A DNA stretch of 64,000 bases from Puccinia triticina (lineage: Eukaryota > Basidiomycota > Pucciniomycetes > Pucciniales > Pucciniaceae): NCBI RefSeq assembly GCF_026914185.1, contig NC_070570.1:1364001-1428000 (forward strand), read 5' to 3'. Of the stretch, positions 11,086 to 20,767 are shown one piece after another. The stretch's first letter is position 1, and each line of letters begins with the position of its first letter. The notes beneath the pieces were generated by a model that saw nothing but the letters and a program-made list of their open reading frames with translations, did no database searches and was not told the origin of the DNA. The position numbers were made by a program, and so were the translations under genes.

Positions 11086-11475
11086 TCAACTGTTCCATTG
11101 GCTAATCGGACGTTCCGGGGGGGGGGGGATCTGAATCAGTTTGATTTCCTGTCGCTTGTGTAACTCAAGGGTGACTTGAAGGTCCAAGTAGATTGCTCCT
11201 ACACCAGAATCAATTATTGTGTTGCAGATTATACCACCGATCCCAAACTCGTACTGAGGGAGAGACTTTTCAGGGCCAATGTTGTAGAGTGTTAAGTCAG
11301 ATTGTAATGGTAGCTTGGGCGGCGAGTCTCCCATCCACACAATGCTGGATTGCTCAGATAGGGAACTGACTTTGCTCCTGTAGGATTCTGTGTCAGAGAA
11401 AAGTTGATGCCAGTCCATGTATTCAATACCTGGACCTCTTAGTTTCTTCTGGGTTAGGTCCAGGGGGTCCGCCAT
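11086..11475 (-). pseudogene. Element A aspartic protease
   Basis: Contains the retropepsin-like active site TIIDSGVGAIYLD. The frame then runs through a 12-base G tract (plus strand 11117-11128) and shifts; the continuation LANGTVDAVKYKGQF is in a different frame. Homopolymer slippage is the likely cause of the break. It is in phase with the zinc-knuckle frame upstream. Confidence 0.8.
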
Positions 11476-11580
11476 TTTCCTTTTCTTTGACGGGCCGGGT
11501 AGCGCTTCAATATCAGCGTAGTTGAGTTCAAGTTCTCGGGTCAGGCCATGTGCTTTAGCTCCGGGGATAAAATATTGGGC

Positions 11581-11973
11581 TCAGGGGTTAAGTTTGGATT
11601 CTAGTTTCTTGACGAGTAGCTGGCTATCTCTCTTGCGTTTGACCAAATCCCATAAGATCCAATTCATTTGGGCAATAGATGCATTGAACTTCCTTTCAAT
11701 GTTCCTGGCGATTTGATCCAAACCCTCCTTGATATGGTTTTGAGGTTTGGAGAAGGAGAGGCTAGGTGGCTTGATAAGGAATAGCTCGTTCCGGGGCAAC
11801 TCTTTGTTGGAGTCGTGCTCATCAAGGTCAATAAGATTGAGCATTGGTTGGGTCTTGTCCTTGTCATTCTTATATTTTATTTTTTGGGGAGAAGGACAGT
11901 CTTGAGAAAGGTGTCCTATCTTATTACAGTTATAACAGCGGGCTTTACTTACATCCACAGCATCCTGGTCCAT
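11581..11973 (-). pseudogene. Element A nucleocapsid zinc knuckle
   Basis: Contains one CCHC knuckle, CYNCNKIGHLSQDC, followed by Pro/Lys-rich sequence. It lies in the same frame as the gag above and the protease below, separated by in-frame stops; the original element probably had a continuous gag-protease frame. Confidence 0.85.
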
Positions 11974-12036
11974 GGGAACTGCTTGGGTGGTGGTAGAGCC
12001 GCGTCGGAAGTGGGAGCTGGATGTGGTGCTACCACA

Positions 12037-12753
12037 TCAAAGATGATTGGGCGTAAAGGCTTTTCTGAAAGGGGTGAACAGCGCCGATGATCGGCCGGCA
12101 AAACCTATGGGTCCATGTGAGCTTGTTCGCGTGATGCACTTGTTTTCTCTTAAGGATTTGCACAATTCTTCTAAATTCTTGGTTTTCTCCATCATTACTT
12201 GTTGCTTGAGTAGGCCTGGTAAGTTTTGAGTGAAGAGGTAGCTGATTTCGAACGGGGTGATCTTGTCCCGGTGTAACTTAATAATTAGTATTTTGAACGT
12301 GTCAATATACTGGTCCGGAGTTCGGTATTGAAGTTTGTCAAGCTTTTGTCTGACATCTTGCTGTTGGTATTTATAATTGTATTGGTCCAAGAGTTTTCCT
12401 TTGAAGTGATCCCATGGCATATCGCTGGTGCCTTCTTCTTGGATGAGTTGAAACCACCATGATTCCGCTTTGTCCTTCATACACTCCGCGGCCGCCGAGG
12501 CCCATTGTTCTTTGGGATAGCTACGGCTGTGGAGAGCAGTCTCAATCTTGGATATCCAAATTTCAGGATCGTTCTTTCCGTTGAACTCAGGGAGTCTGGT
12601 GCTTATGGTTTCCACCCTGGGAGGAGCTGGTGGCTGGTGGCGGTTAGCTTCAGCAACACTAACTCGCATATTGAGGTTGTTTAACTGACCTCGCATTTTG
12701 GCAATGATTTGGTCTTGGGGGTCTGCGGCGTCCATGTTAACGTTGATGTCCAT
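12037..12753 (-). pseudogene. Element A gag capsid region
   Basis: Starts at an ATG (12753) and shows a retrotransposon-gag capsid pattern: LPEFNGKNDPEIWISKIE, then AESWWFQLIQEE, WDHFKGKLLDQY and the helical region before the zinc knuckle. It ends at an in-frame stop; the next 63 nt lead into the zinc-knuckle frame in the same phase. The preceding A leader (12766-13004) is non-coding. Confidence 0.85.
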
Positions 12754-13004
12754 CCTTATTTTCACAGTATCGGAGGAGGTTTCTTCAGAGCTAGCTTTAT
12801 AATAATAGTAACAGAATTTTTCTTTAATAGAATATAATTCAAGTATTAGTTTTTGGTCCTAGTGGATAGCTATAAGGAGATGAGGAGTGGGTTCTAAGGG
12901 AGGAGAATCTTACCGGTTCGCGAGGCTGGCAAGGGGTAGACGGGGTTAGTTTGAGTAGATGGTTTAAAGTAGGTTTGGGAGTAGACCTATTATCAATTTA
13001 TATT

Positions 13005-13262
13005 TGTGAGCCCGCGGCCCGCAAGCTCACCAAATCTATCACAAGATTGTCACAGACAGGGATCCAACCGCCTACTTAGATCCCATTGCCCCGCACCCAC
13101 CTAGCTCAGTGAGGAAGGACTGACCTTCCTCTGAGCTAGTTTCTTTGAAATACAAATTACACAGTGGTTCCAGAATCTCTACAAGGATCCTTCCTTGCCC
13201 TTCGCCCCTGACCCACTGTGTCCCTCTTCGCTCAGTGAAGCTCCCCTCGTCCGGAGCTTACA
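13005..13262 (+). repeat. Element D 5' LTR (short form)
   Basis: 258 bp, TGTGAGCCC... to ...GAGCTTACA. It lacks the spacer and one of the two hairpin copies present in the 3' LTR, as if they had been collapsed between direct repeats. It ends with the AGTGAAGCTCC/GGAGCTTACA inverted pair. Confidence 0.92.
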
Positions 13263-13333
13263 CTTTTTTTTCTTGAACCACCACCGCTTTGCGCTTCGCT
13301 TCATCTTTGCTTTGCCTTTGCTTCAACTTCGCA

Positions 13334-13843
13334 ATGCCCCCTTCGCCCAACAACCAATCAAAGCCACCCAGCAGGGTAATCTTGAGCCTCCAACTCGCCT
13401 CCACTCCTCTTCGCGCGCTCGTGGACACAGGCTCGGAAATTAACCTCATCTCTCAAGACGCAGCGGACCAATCCGGATTACGGATCCAACCACTCTTGAC
13501 ACCAACAAGAGTCCATCTAGCAATGAAAGCGGACTCTTCAGGGCCCCTCGTTTTGCGCAGCTACGTTGTAGGCGATCTACGTTCCCCGTCACACCCCCTA
13601 GAGTTCAGGGACGTGTCCCTGCGAGTAGGACCGGTATTGGGAAACTACGACGCGATTTTAGGCACGCCGTTCCTTTTCAGATTCGACCTGATGGTCTCAA
13701 TACAGGGACTATCAGTTATTCACGAGCCATCGGGAACAAGAATCCACGGCGCTGAGGCAGTAGACGCATCAGCTTGCTCAGCAACTCTAATAACGGGTAA
13801 TTTTGACTACAAGACGGCCGAAGAGAAATTATTGAAGGAATAA
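13334..13843 (+). pseudogene. Element D aspartic protease
   Basis: ATG at 13334. Protease motifs are ALVDTGSEINLIS and YDAILGTPFLF, and they are the first domain in the element. The frame ends with TAA at the position where E reads F in KEFADLFP; the RT frame that follows is in phase, so the break is a nonsense change, not a designed boundary. Confidence 0.88.
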
Positions 13844-13858
13844 GGCAATCTGTTCCCC

Positions 13859-15715
13859 GTGGACATCCCAGGAGTCTTGGATGAAGCGGAAGATGCAGGT
13901 CTCTTCATGGATGGATCATTTCCAAAGAAGTTACAATCGGAATCTTCGCGTACAAGGCACAAAATCATCCTCACGGACGCGAACGCAATTGTGAACGAGA
14001 AGCAGTACCCATACCCTCGGAAACACCTAGCGGCCTGGCAAATGCTGATCCAAAAACATTTGGAAGCCGGACGCATCAGGCGCTCAACAAGCCAATATGC
14101 GTCCCCGTCCCTCATCATCCCCAAGAAAGACCCAAAGGCCTTACCAAGGTGGGTTTGTGACTACCGGCGTTTGAATAGTTTCACAGTCCGGGATAGGTCA
14201 CCCTTAACTAATGTTGATGAATTGGTTCACATGGTAGCATCGGGGAAGGTGTTTTCAATCCTTGATCAAACCAACGCATTCTTCCAAACGCAAATGCGCA
14301 AGGAAGACATACCGCTCACGGCAGTCAAGACACCGTGGGGCCTTATGGAGTGGGTGGTTATGCCAATGGGACTGACCAATGCCCCCGCAACACACCAAGC
14401 ACGGCTCAAAGAGGCCCTAGGAGACCTGATCAACTCCATCTGCGTCGTGTATCTCGACGACATCGTAGTTTTCTCCGATTCCGCGGAACAACATGAGCAA
14501 CACGTCCAGTCAGTTCTCAAACGGCTCCATCAGGCAAACCTTTACTGCAGCGCCAAAAAGACCAAATTGTTTCGGAAGGAAATCAAGTTCCTTGGCCACT
14601 ACATCTTGGCAGACGGCATTCGACCAGACAACAGCAAAGTGGAAGGAATTCAAAACTGGCCATCATCTTGATCTGCTAAGGGCGTAAAACGGTTCCTAGG
14701 TACCGTACAATGGATGAAAAAATTTATATGGGGCCTACAAAAGTACGTAGGTACTCTTACACCCCTGACGAGCTTGAAAATCGACAAGAAATCCTTCCAC
14801 TGGGGCGAAGCAGAGGAGAAAGTGTTCGAGAATATCAAGAAAATCATGACCAACTTGCCAGCACTAAAAAATGTTGACTTCAAGTCTGACGATCCAATGT
14901 GGCTGTTTACGGACGCCAGCGGTTCTGGACTAGGCACGGCGTTGTTCCAAGGAGCCAAGTAGAAGCGATCTTCCCCAATAGCTTATGAGTCCCAACAAAT
15001 GACTCTGGCTGAAAGGAACTACCTGGTCCACAAACAGGAACTGCTTGCGGTTGTCCACACCCTTCAGAAGTGGAATATGCTTCTTCTTGGCATGAAAGTG
15101 AACGTCATGAGCGATCATCACTTACTCACACACCTCTTACAGCAACAAAACCTGAGCCAACAGCAGGCTTGGTGGACAGAACTATTAGTGGAATTCAATC
15201 TCAACTTTGAGTATATCAAAGGAGAAGATAATGGCGTGGCAGACGCACTGTCAAGAAAACACCAGGAGGACAACATCCATCCGACAAAAGAGGACGTGGC
15301 AAGAGTGGCTGCACTGACAGAAGTAGGATTGACCCTTTCTGAAGAGCTTCGCAAGAAAATTCTGGATGGTTAAAACAAAGACCAGTTCTGCGTAAACACT
15401 TGGGATGCACTGCCACTACAAGACAAGTGCACTGAAATTGACGGTCTTATCTTCATCGACGGCCGTCTTGTTATCCCGTCCAGTGGGACGCTCAAGCAGG
15501 ACCTAATCAAAGAGACACACAAGCGCCTGGGCCATCTGGTTTATCAAAAAACGCTGGATGAGTTAAGGATGGATTTCTTCTGGCCACGGTTAGCTAAGGA
15601 CGTGACGGAATTCACTACCTCCTGCCTGGTTTTCCAACAGATTAAGGCACCAACAACCGCGCCGACTAGGAAGATGCTAACCCCAATGGTCCCTTGAGTT
15701 CCACTAGCAGATATT
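13859..15715 (+). pseudogene. Element D reverse transcriptase, RNase H and integrase zinc-finger region
   Basis: RT has LPRWVCDYRRLNSF, ILDQTNAFFQTQM, VKTPWGLMEWVVM and VVYLDDIVVFS. RNase H has LFTDASGSGLGTAL and MSDHHLLTH. The integrase finger HKRLGHL is followed by CLVF, where the second cysteine is lost. In-frame stops occur at about 14669 (WPSS-stop-SAKG), 14960 (a W-to-TAG change), 15371 and 15696. The domain is then cut by solo LTR F, with ATATT at 15711-15715. Confidence 0.9.
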
Positions 15716-16521
15716 TGTCAGAATGCATCCGATGATGTACAGCCCGCCAAACGGTGCAAGGGAGAAACAGAGTGTGATGCAAAACAATGTAAGCACACAA
15801 GTTTCATCCTCCCAGGCAACAAGCCCAAACAAGCCACAGATGCAGTCGCTGACCTCGGGTCGTCACATTGTCAGCTACAGCAGACAAGACGAGAAACAAC
15901 ACCCCGAGGGCGCAGGCCATAGCCAGCAACACCAGAGCAAACGTGGTTCCAAGACCTTCGAGCCCGTGAGTACTTAAACAGTAGATCCAAGAGGACAGAT
16001 AGCTCAGCTAACAGCGACATTGTCCAATCAGAATCTCCAATCACCAGCCCACTCTATCAGCTCGTATTAGTCAATTGACAAGCAAGTAAGCTCCTTAGAC
16101 AATCAACAATCCTTGTATGATAGGAAGCTAACTTAAATTCTGTGTAGCCTTAGCCGTAACAGGAGCACAACGCTGAACAAGAATCATTGATTCAAGACAA
16201 ACAAGCGTGCAGAGCCCAAGAGGTAAAATCTCCTCCCCTCGGGTTGATCACTTGACTCAAAATCATTTAGATAACACATCTTGCATATTAATCAGTCAAC
16301 ACTTCACTCGCGCTCATTTGCCGATCCCTTTCCATCTACATCTCTCCCATTGAAATTCTCTTTTCAAGTTCTTTCTTTCTTTCTCTTTATACTCAGAGGC
16401 ACGGCATAGCTCGCCTGCTCTTAGGTGAATAAACTCTTCACTCTCAGCAAATACACCATTGTATATAGTCTCAAGATTTATTCTGACATTGCAATCTATC
16501 TTAGTTGCCTACATTCTTATA
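15716..16521 (+). mobile_element. Solo LTR F (806 bp) inside element D
   Basis: Starts TGTCAGAATGCATCC and ends ATTCTTATA, flanked by duplicated ATATT (15711-15715, 16522-16526). Removing it restores the integrase reading ADIVIDFVGPL. It has a TATA-like TTTATACTC at about 16385 and a late AATAAAC at about 16426, as expected of an LTR promoter and polyadenylation region. The final CA appears mutated to TA. Copia-like by its ends, but the family is not certain. Confidence 0.8.
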
Positions 16522-16526
16522 ATATT

Positions 16527-17570
16527 GTGATTGACTTTGTAGGACCTCTGAAATCATCAAATCACCACGACATGATCCTGACGTGTACATGCCGATTGTC
16601 AGGTTTCACAAAGGTCATTCCATGTCTTCAAACAGACTCAGCAGACAAGACAGCTTCAAGATTTTTCACCGGCTAGGTTGCAACCTTTGGTCCTCCACGC
16701 TCAATCATCAGTGACCGCGATAAAACCTGGACATCTAAATTCTGGAAGTGTCTCATGCAACGCATGCGGATCAATTTCCATATGACGTCCGCTTTCCACC
16801 CGCGGGCGGATGGGCGCAGCGAACAAACAAATAAAACTGTGGGACAGATTCTGCAATCTACGACACTGAAAAAGCACAACAAATGGCTGGAGGCGATCCC
16901 AGCAGTCAAATTCACCATCAACTCAGCGACTAATGCATCTACAGGAAAGAGCCCCTTTGAACTGGTATTTGGACGTGAACCCCGCCTTTTCCCGTCAGCG
17001 GTCGCGACGACCGACCCTGTTCCCTCCGTAGACACGTGGCTCCAACTACAAGAAAGCACCTGGGCGGACGCGCGAGACGCATTGTGGGTCAACCGCATCA
17101 GACAGGCAACCCACCACAACCGGAAACACAAGGACAGACCAGCATTGACTGTAGGAAAAGAAGCACTACTAGACTCCGCAGATTAGCGCGGCCGACACCA
17201 AGCGGGAAGCGACAGGCTAAAACCGCGATTTGAAGGGCTGTACAGGATAATCGACGTGTCCAATCACGGTCAAAACGTGACATTGGACTTACCGCCAGAA
17301 GACCGACGGCACCCTGTCTTCCACGTGTCAAAAGTAAAACCGCTGATCTCCGCCGCCCAACCGGCTGACACATCTCAGGAAGCCGACCCCGCCTCAAGCA
17401 CCATCAGAAACCCTTCCCTGCCCAACAACCAACTCCCTCCGCTAACGCCAGATTTTATAGGAGAGGAGGATGTGAGCCCTTGGCCCGCAAGCTCACCGAA
17501 TCTATCACAAGAGTGTCACAGACAGGGATCCAACCGCCTACTTAGATCCCATTGCCCCGCATCCACCTAG
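16527..17570 (+). pseudogene. Element D integrase core and C-terminal region
   Basis: Continues in the sense VIDFVGPLKSSNHHDM, then IISDRDKTW and the HPRADGRSEQTNKT region, so the D-D-E triad is present. Stops replace tryptophan at about 16674 (FFTG-stop, E has FNGW) and 17184 (DSAD-stop, E has SADW). The C-terminal part HPVFHVSKVKPLIS matches E; there is no chromodomain. The last frame runs into the 3' LTR. Confidence 0.88.
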
Positions 17571-17841
17571 CTCAGTAAGGAAGGACTGACCTTCCTCTGA
17601 GCTAGGTAAGCGTTCCCCTCTCCTTCTCTCCCATTGTTCTCTTCTTCCCTCCCTCTGCTCTTTCTCTTCTCCTCTCAATTGTATGTAGTAAGGAAGGACT
17701 GACCTTCCTCTGAGCTAGTTTCTTTGAAATACAAATTACACAGTGGTTCCAGAATCTCTACAAGGATCCTTCCTTGCCCTTTGCCCCTGACCCACTGTGT
17801 CCCTCTTCGCTCAGTGAAGCTCCCCTCGTCGGAAGCTTACA
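17471..17841 (+). repeat. Element D 3' LTR (long form)
   Basis: 371 bp. It holds the complete double hairpin module at 17567-17718. The first hairpin has arms CTAGCTCAG/CTGAGCTAG and inner AAGGAAGG/CCTTCCT. An 83-nt spacer (17606-17688) starts GTAAGC and ends ATGTAG, and then comes a second hairpin copy. Confidence 0.92.
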
Positions 17842-18389
17842 ATATTAGTGAGTCAGTCTTCAGTCTTACTGGAGTGGAGTAAAGGAGAAGATAAAAACTC
17901 ACAGAAATATTTCTGTGAAGTCTCGCAGGTTTCTGAAGAGCGGAGATGTGCGAGAGAACCAAGTTGGGGTTGTATTGCTGGGCACAAGGCCGCCTTTTAT
18001 AGGCGAGGAGTCTACAAGGTAGCATAGTGAGGCGGTCGAGTAGCACGAGAGGAAAAGGATATGTCCCATTGGTTGGGACGGTACAAGATGAAGGGAAAGA
18101 GTTGGATAAGGACAAGATGGATGACCGGACTTGTAGAAGTCCGGTCGTAACTATATGACTAATATACAAGCTCGAGATATATAAGAGGCGAGAGCGCCGA
18201 ATAGAGTAAGCAGATACAACCTAGATGATCGAGAGAGATACCGGTCTTGGCTAAGACCGGTTCGTGGATACAACAAGAATTGCCGAGAACGGCGGAATAA
18301 GAGTGAGAGCCCCGGAGCGGGCAGAAGAGAAGCCATAGGATGGCCGGAAATACTGTACCGGATAAGGTGAAGACAGCAGGGTCTTCACA
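17842..18389 (-). repeat. Element A 5' LTR (and adjoining leader)
   Basis: On the minus strand it begins TGTGAAGACC at 18389. The last 247 bp match 815-1062. It holds hairpins GACCGGACTT/AAGTCCGGTC at about 18122-18145 and the CCGGTCTT palindrome. Because D is inserted at its left edge, the LTR-leader border cannot be placed exactly. Confidence 0.75.
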
Positions 18390-18860
18390 AGCGATCGGAT
18401 GGAAGTGGTTTGCTTTTGTCCTCAAACAAACAACCAATCAGATTTTGTTGTGCAGGGTGGGCACTAAAGCACCTCTTTAAAAGGCCCAGCAGCTTTAAGT
18501 TTTGGCGCAGACAGTCATTGGGGTGGCATCGTGGACTAAAGCAGACCAACCGTCTGACCAGTCACTCCACTGTCCCATGAGCGTGCCCGGTTTCAAACAC
18601 ATGGAGATCAAGAAGAAGTAGTATTTCTTTTTGGATTTTGGATGTTTAATCATGCTGGTCGAAGAGGTGTGAAAATAATGGTCACTATGTGGGATCTGTC
18701 CCAAAAATTTCTAGCCAGGTGGAGGACAAAAAAGAACTGATTGATCAAAAAGGAAGTAGAGAAAAAAGACACTGGGCATATCAGGAATGAAGTTTTCCAC
18801 GCATGTTGGAACAGTCATTTTGAAACAGTGGAGCAGCTAGAAGAAGATTGATGCAGGAAG
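18390..18860. other. No gene seen
   Basis: AT-rich flank outside element A, with no recognisable coding or repeat signal. Confidence 0.4.
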
Positions 18861-19701
18861 TCACCCGGTCCAAGCTGATCTTGGCAATGTTGTGTAATAG
18901 CAATGGTGAGAAGTAGAGTCACCACAGATGAGCATGGCGATTTGTCGACAGACTTCAGGAGCGAATTCACACGGGTACGTGACAACAAAGGCGCCGAGGG
19001 CAGTGCCTAGCAAGGCCACAGAATCCTTGATTTGCACCATTTCATCCCATGTCAAGAAACGCAAGTCCGCCCAATTCTCTCCAGCCAGATGGGCCGCTTC
19101 TGCGCCCACTTTGGTCAGGTAAAAAATCCCCGCCGCCTTGGCCGCCGTCATCGCCATCGGCCGGAGATTCTCCCAGCGCAAAAGCCGCGGAAGCACGCCC
19201 CGACGGGCGCCCAGCGCGGCATCCTTTCCAGGCTGACCCAGGGCCACTAGGCCCGCTCGCTCTTCCCTTTCGCCCTCCGCTTCTGCCGCGTGCTCCTTCC
19301 CGTTTGCAGACGCGTCCATCTCGGAAGTGCTCCCTTCTTCATCGCTGTCAACTATGTGCTCTTTGTCGCCCTATCCATAAAGAAAATGGGAAAAACATTC
19401 GTCATCATCAGTGCCCATGAAAAAGTCTATTGCGTCGGCTCTGGTTTCGATGGGAACTCACTTTGCTGTCTCCTTCTGGGAAACGAGGGGATTCCCTAAC
19501 AGCCATTTGATTTTCAGCTGGTAGGTGGTGATGGCTTGGGATTGGATCTAAGGCATGCTCAGCGGAGTGAGCCTCCAAAGCACCACTGCCATGATCCGCT
19601 TCAGCAGCAAGGACTGCTGTGGCAGCAGGCGAAGTGTCTCTTCCTACAGGTATGCCAGCCACTGAACCAATTGCTTGGAGCTGAACAGAATTATTCAACA
19701 T
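18861..19701 (-). CDS. Candidate two-exon host gene, function unknown
   Basis: Exon 1 is 19701-19462 (ATG, 80 codons) and exon 2 is 19370-18861. A 91-nt intron (19461-19371) has the donor AAA/GTGAGT and acceptor ATAG after a T-rich stretch; splicing joins the frames in phase. The predicted protein is about 249 aa. It has an Ala/Glu/Ser-rich first half with an acidic patch (VDSDEEGS) and a second half with a possible hydrophobic helix (SVALLGTALGAFVV) and four or so cysteines near the end (CEFAPEVC, ICGD, HHC). I do not recognise the family. The local sequence is more GC-rich and CpG-rich than its surroundings. Further exons or a different 3' end are possible, and it could be a gene fragment. 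Confidence rests on splice signals and frame continuity only. Confidence 0.45.
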
Positions 19702-20547
19702 TTAGCCATACTCTTTTGGCTGGTTATTTACGACAGAAAAAGTGAAGCTTAACTATAAAAAATCTCAGTAAGTTAACCATTGTGAATTTTATGACAGTTA
19801 TCCTGGATGGGCAGCCAAAACAAACCGGAGTATATGAGCTCTGTTCTATTGAATCTACGTCTATATGATCACATTTGATCAATATGCAACAGAATTATTT
19901 ACCTCTTGTATATAGCTATTCAAAAACTCAAAGACTGCTTTGCAGGGTTGGTGTGAGGGAATGAAGGGTGCTCCCTCCAAGCCCCCTATTTATAGACAAA
20001 ATTGGGAAATTCAATGCAGGTTTTCTTCCTGCAAAAAGGGGATTTTCATAGCAAATGAGACATGAAATGCACTCTGACACATCCTTTTCCTGGATTGCAG
20101 TGACATATTGGCAGCTTGCGTGGGGGGCCCTCCTGTTGCAGTGTGGTTATGAGCAAGATTGATAAGTTGTATTGAGTGACATCTTGACATGTTTCAATAT
20201 GTTTTGCCGCAGCAAAGTGATGTTTCACATTAAATTTACACCTCACTTCATCATATTCCATCATAATTGATTATCAAACCATTAAAAGGTGCTTACATAA
20301 ATGGATGTTTGGTTGCAATGTGGCTCCTATCTTTACAAATCTGATTGAACTTGTTTTGCCTGGGTATATTGTTTTACCAATCTTTTGGGGATGTCATTGG
20401 TCTTGCTTGACATGATAATTCTGATTCCAAGAACTTGACAGGAAGTACAGGAAGTTTTGTAATTTTGTGTGTAGCTCATTTTGGAAGCAGAACACAAACT
20501 TGCCTGGCACCTTCAGCCTAGGTCATGTGGCTCAGGGCCTTCAAGTC
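19702..20547. other. No gene seen
   Basis: AT-rich intergenic sequence with only short frames; no motif recognised. Confidence 0.4.
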
Positions 20548-20552
20548 TCTTG

Positions 20553-20767
20553 TGTAGAGACTGTAAAATGAAGATGTGTCTGGTGAGATTCGAACTCACG
20601 ACCTCAGCTATGCTGAGACACATACTAGAGTGCTGCCTTTACCAACTAGGCTACAGACGCTTGTGGCTGCCAGCTGGGTGGTTGGTTGGTAGTGCTCATG
20701 GGTCAATCCAACAGCCCTCCATACTGTGGTGATACATCATGGTAGCAGACTAACAGACAACTCAACA
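20553..20767 (-). mobile_element. 215-bp LTR-like element with embedded tRNA-like sequence, copy 1
   Basis: Ends are TGTAGAGACTG and CAACTCAACA (on the minus strand TGTTGAG...CTACA). It is flanked by a perfect 5-bp duplication TCTTG (20548-20552, 20768-20772). A second copy of the same length, about 98% identical, lies at 42779-42993 with its own TSD AAATC. TG...CA ends and 5-bp TSDs are what integrase-mediated LTR insertions produce, so these look like solo LTRs of a small (TRIM-like) element. The tRNA-like segment occupies 86 of the 215 bp. Confidence 0.75.
20575..20660 (-). tRNA. tRNA-like sequence inside the 215-bp element, isotype unclear
   Basis: 86 nt. The acceptor GCGTCTG pairs with CAGACAC except for one mismatch. 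The D-arm is GCCT...AGGC with loop AGTTGGTAA (box A like). The T-arm is GTGAG/CTCAC around TTCGAAT (good box B). A 6-bp arm CTCAGC/GCTGAG sits in the variable region, as in class II tRNAs (Ser, Leu). The anticodon stem is weak (4 bp) and the loop TCTAGTAT could hold UAG or AGU, so the isotype is not assigned. It may serve as an internal Pol III promoter rather than a working tRNA. Confidence 0.6.

Larger units (their letters stand above)
13005..17841 (+). mobile_element. Element D: gag-less Ty3/gypsy element carrying solo LTR F
   Basis: Bounded by target duplications ATATT (13000-13004 and 17842-17846). LTRs are 13005-13262 and 17471-17841. The internal order is protease, RT, RNase H, integrase with no gag. 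Directly after the 5' LTR comes C, eight T, CTTGAA; the polypurine tract is TATAGGAGAGGAGGA. Many stops inactivate it, several at tryptophan codons. The 5' LTR is 113 bp shorter than the 3' LTR because it holds one hairpin copy rather than two. Confidence 0.93.
815..18389 (-). mobile_element. Element A: old Ty3/gypsy LTR retrotransposon, interrupted by B (with C) and D (with F)
   Basis: Read on the minus strand, the parts run in order: 5' LTR (17842-18389), gag (12037-12753), zinc knuckle (11581-11973), protease (11086-11475), reverse transcriptase (9993-11081), then RNase H and integrase (1095-2954), and a truncated 3' LTR (815-1062). This is the Ty3/gypsy order PR-RT-RH-IN. B is inserted between RT and RNase H with the duplicated target TGATC; removing B plus one TSD restores a continuous pol frame across the site. 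D is inserted near the 5' end with duplicated ATATT. The polypurine tract next to the 3' LTR reads TTGGAGGGGATGA on the minus strand. Several stops and two frameshifts show the copy is dead. No TSD for A itself was found because the left LTR is truncated. Confidence 0.9.

Noticed and set aside
13606..13843. Programmed stop between protease and RT in element D
   Set aside because: E is open across the same site and reads Phe there, so the TAA in D is a mutation.
17606..17688. Loss of the spacer in D's 5' LTR as proof of splicing
   Set aside because: The missing segment also removes a hairpin copy and its borders do not match GT-AG; recombination between direct repeats explains it better.
20575..20660. 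Ordinary functional tRNA gene
   Set aside because: The anticodon stem is poor, the isotype cannot be assigned, and the sequence is embedded in a mobile 215-bp unit with TSDs.
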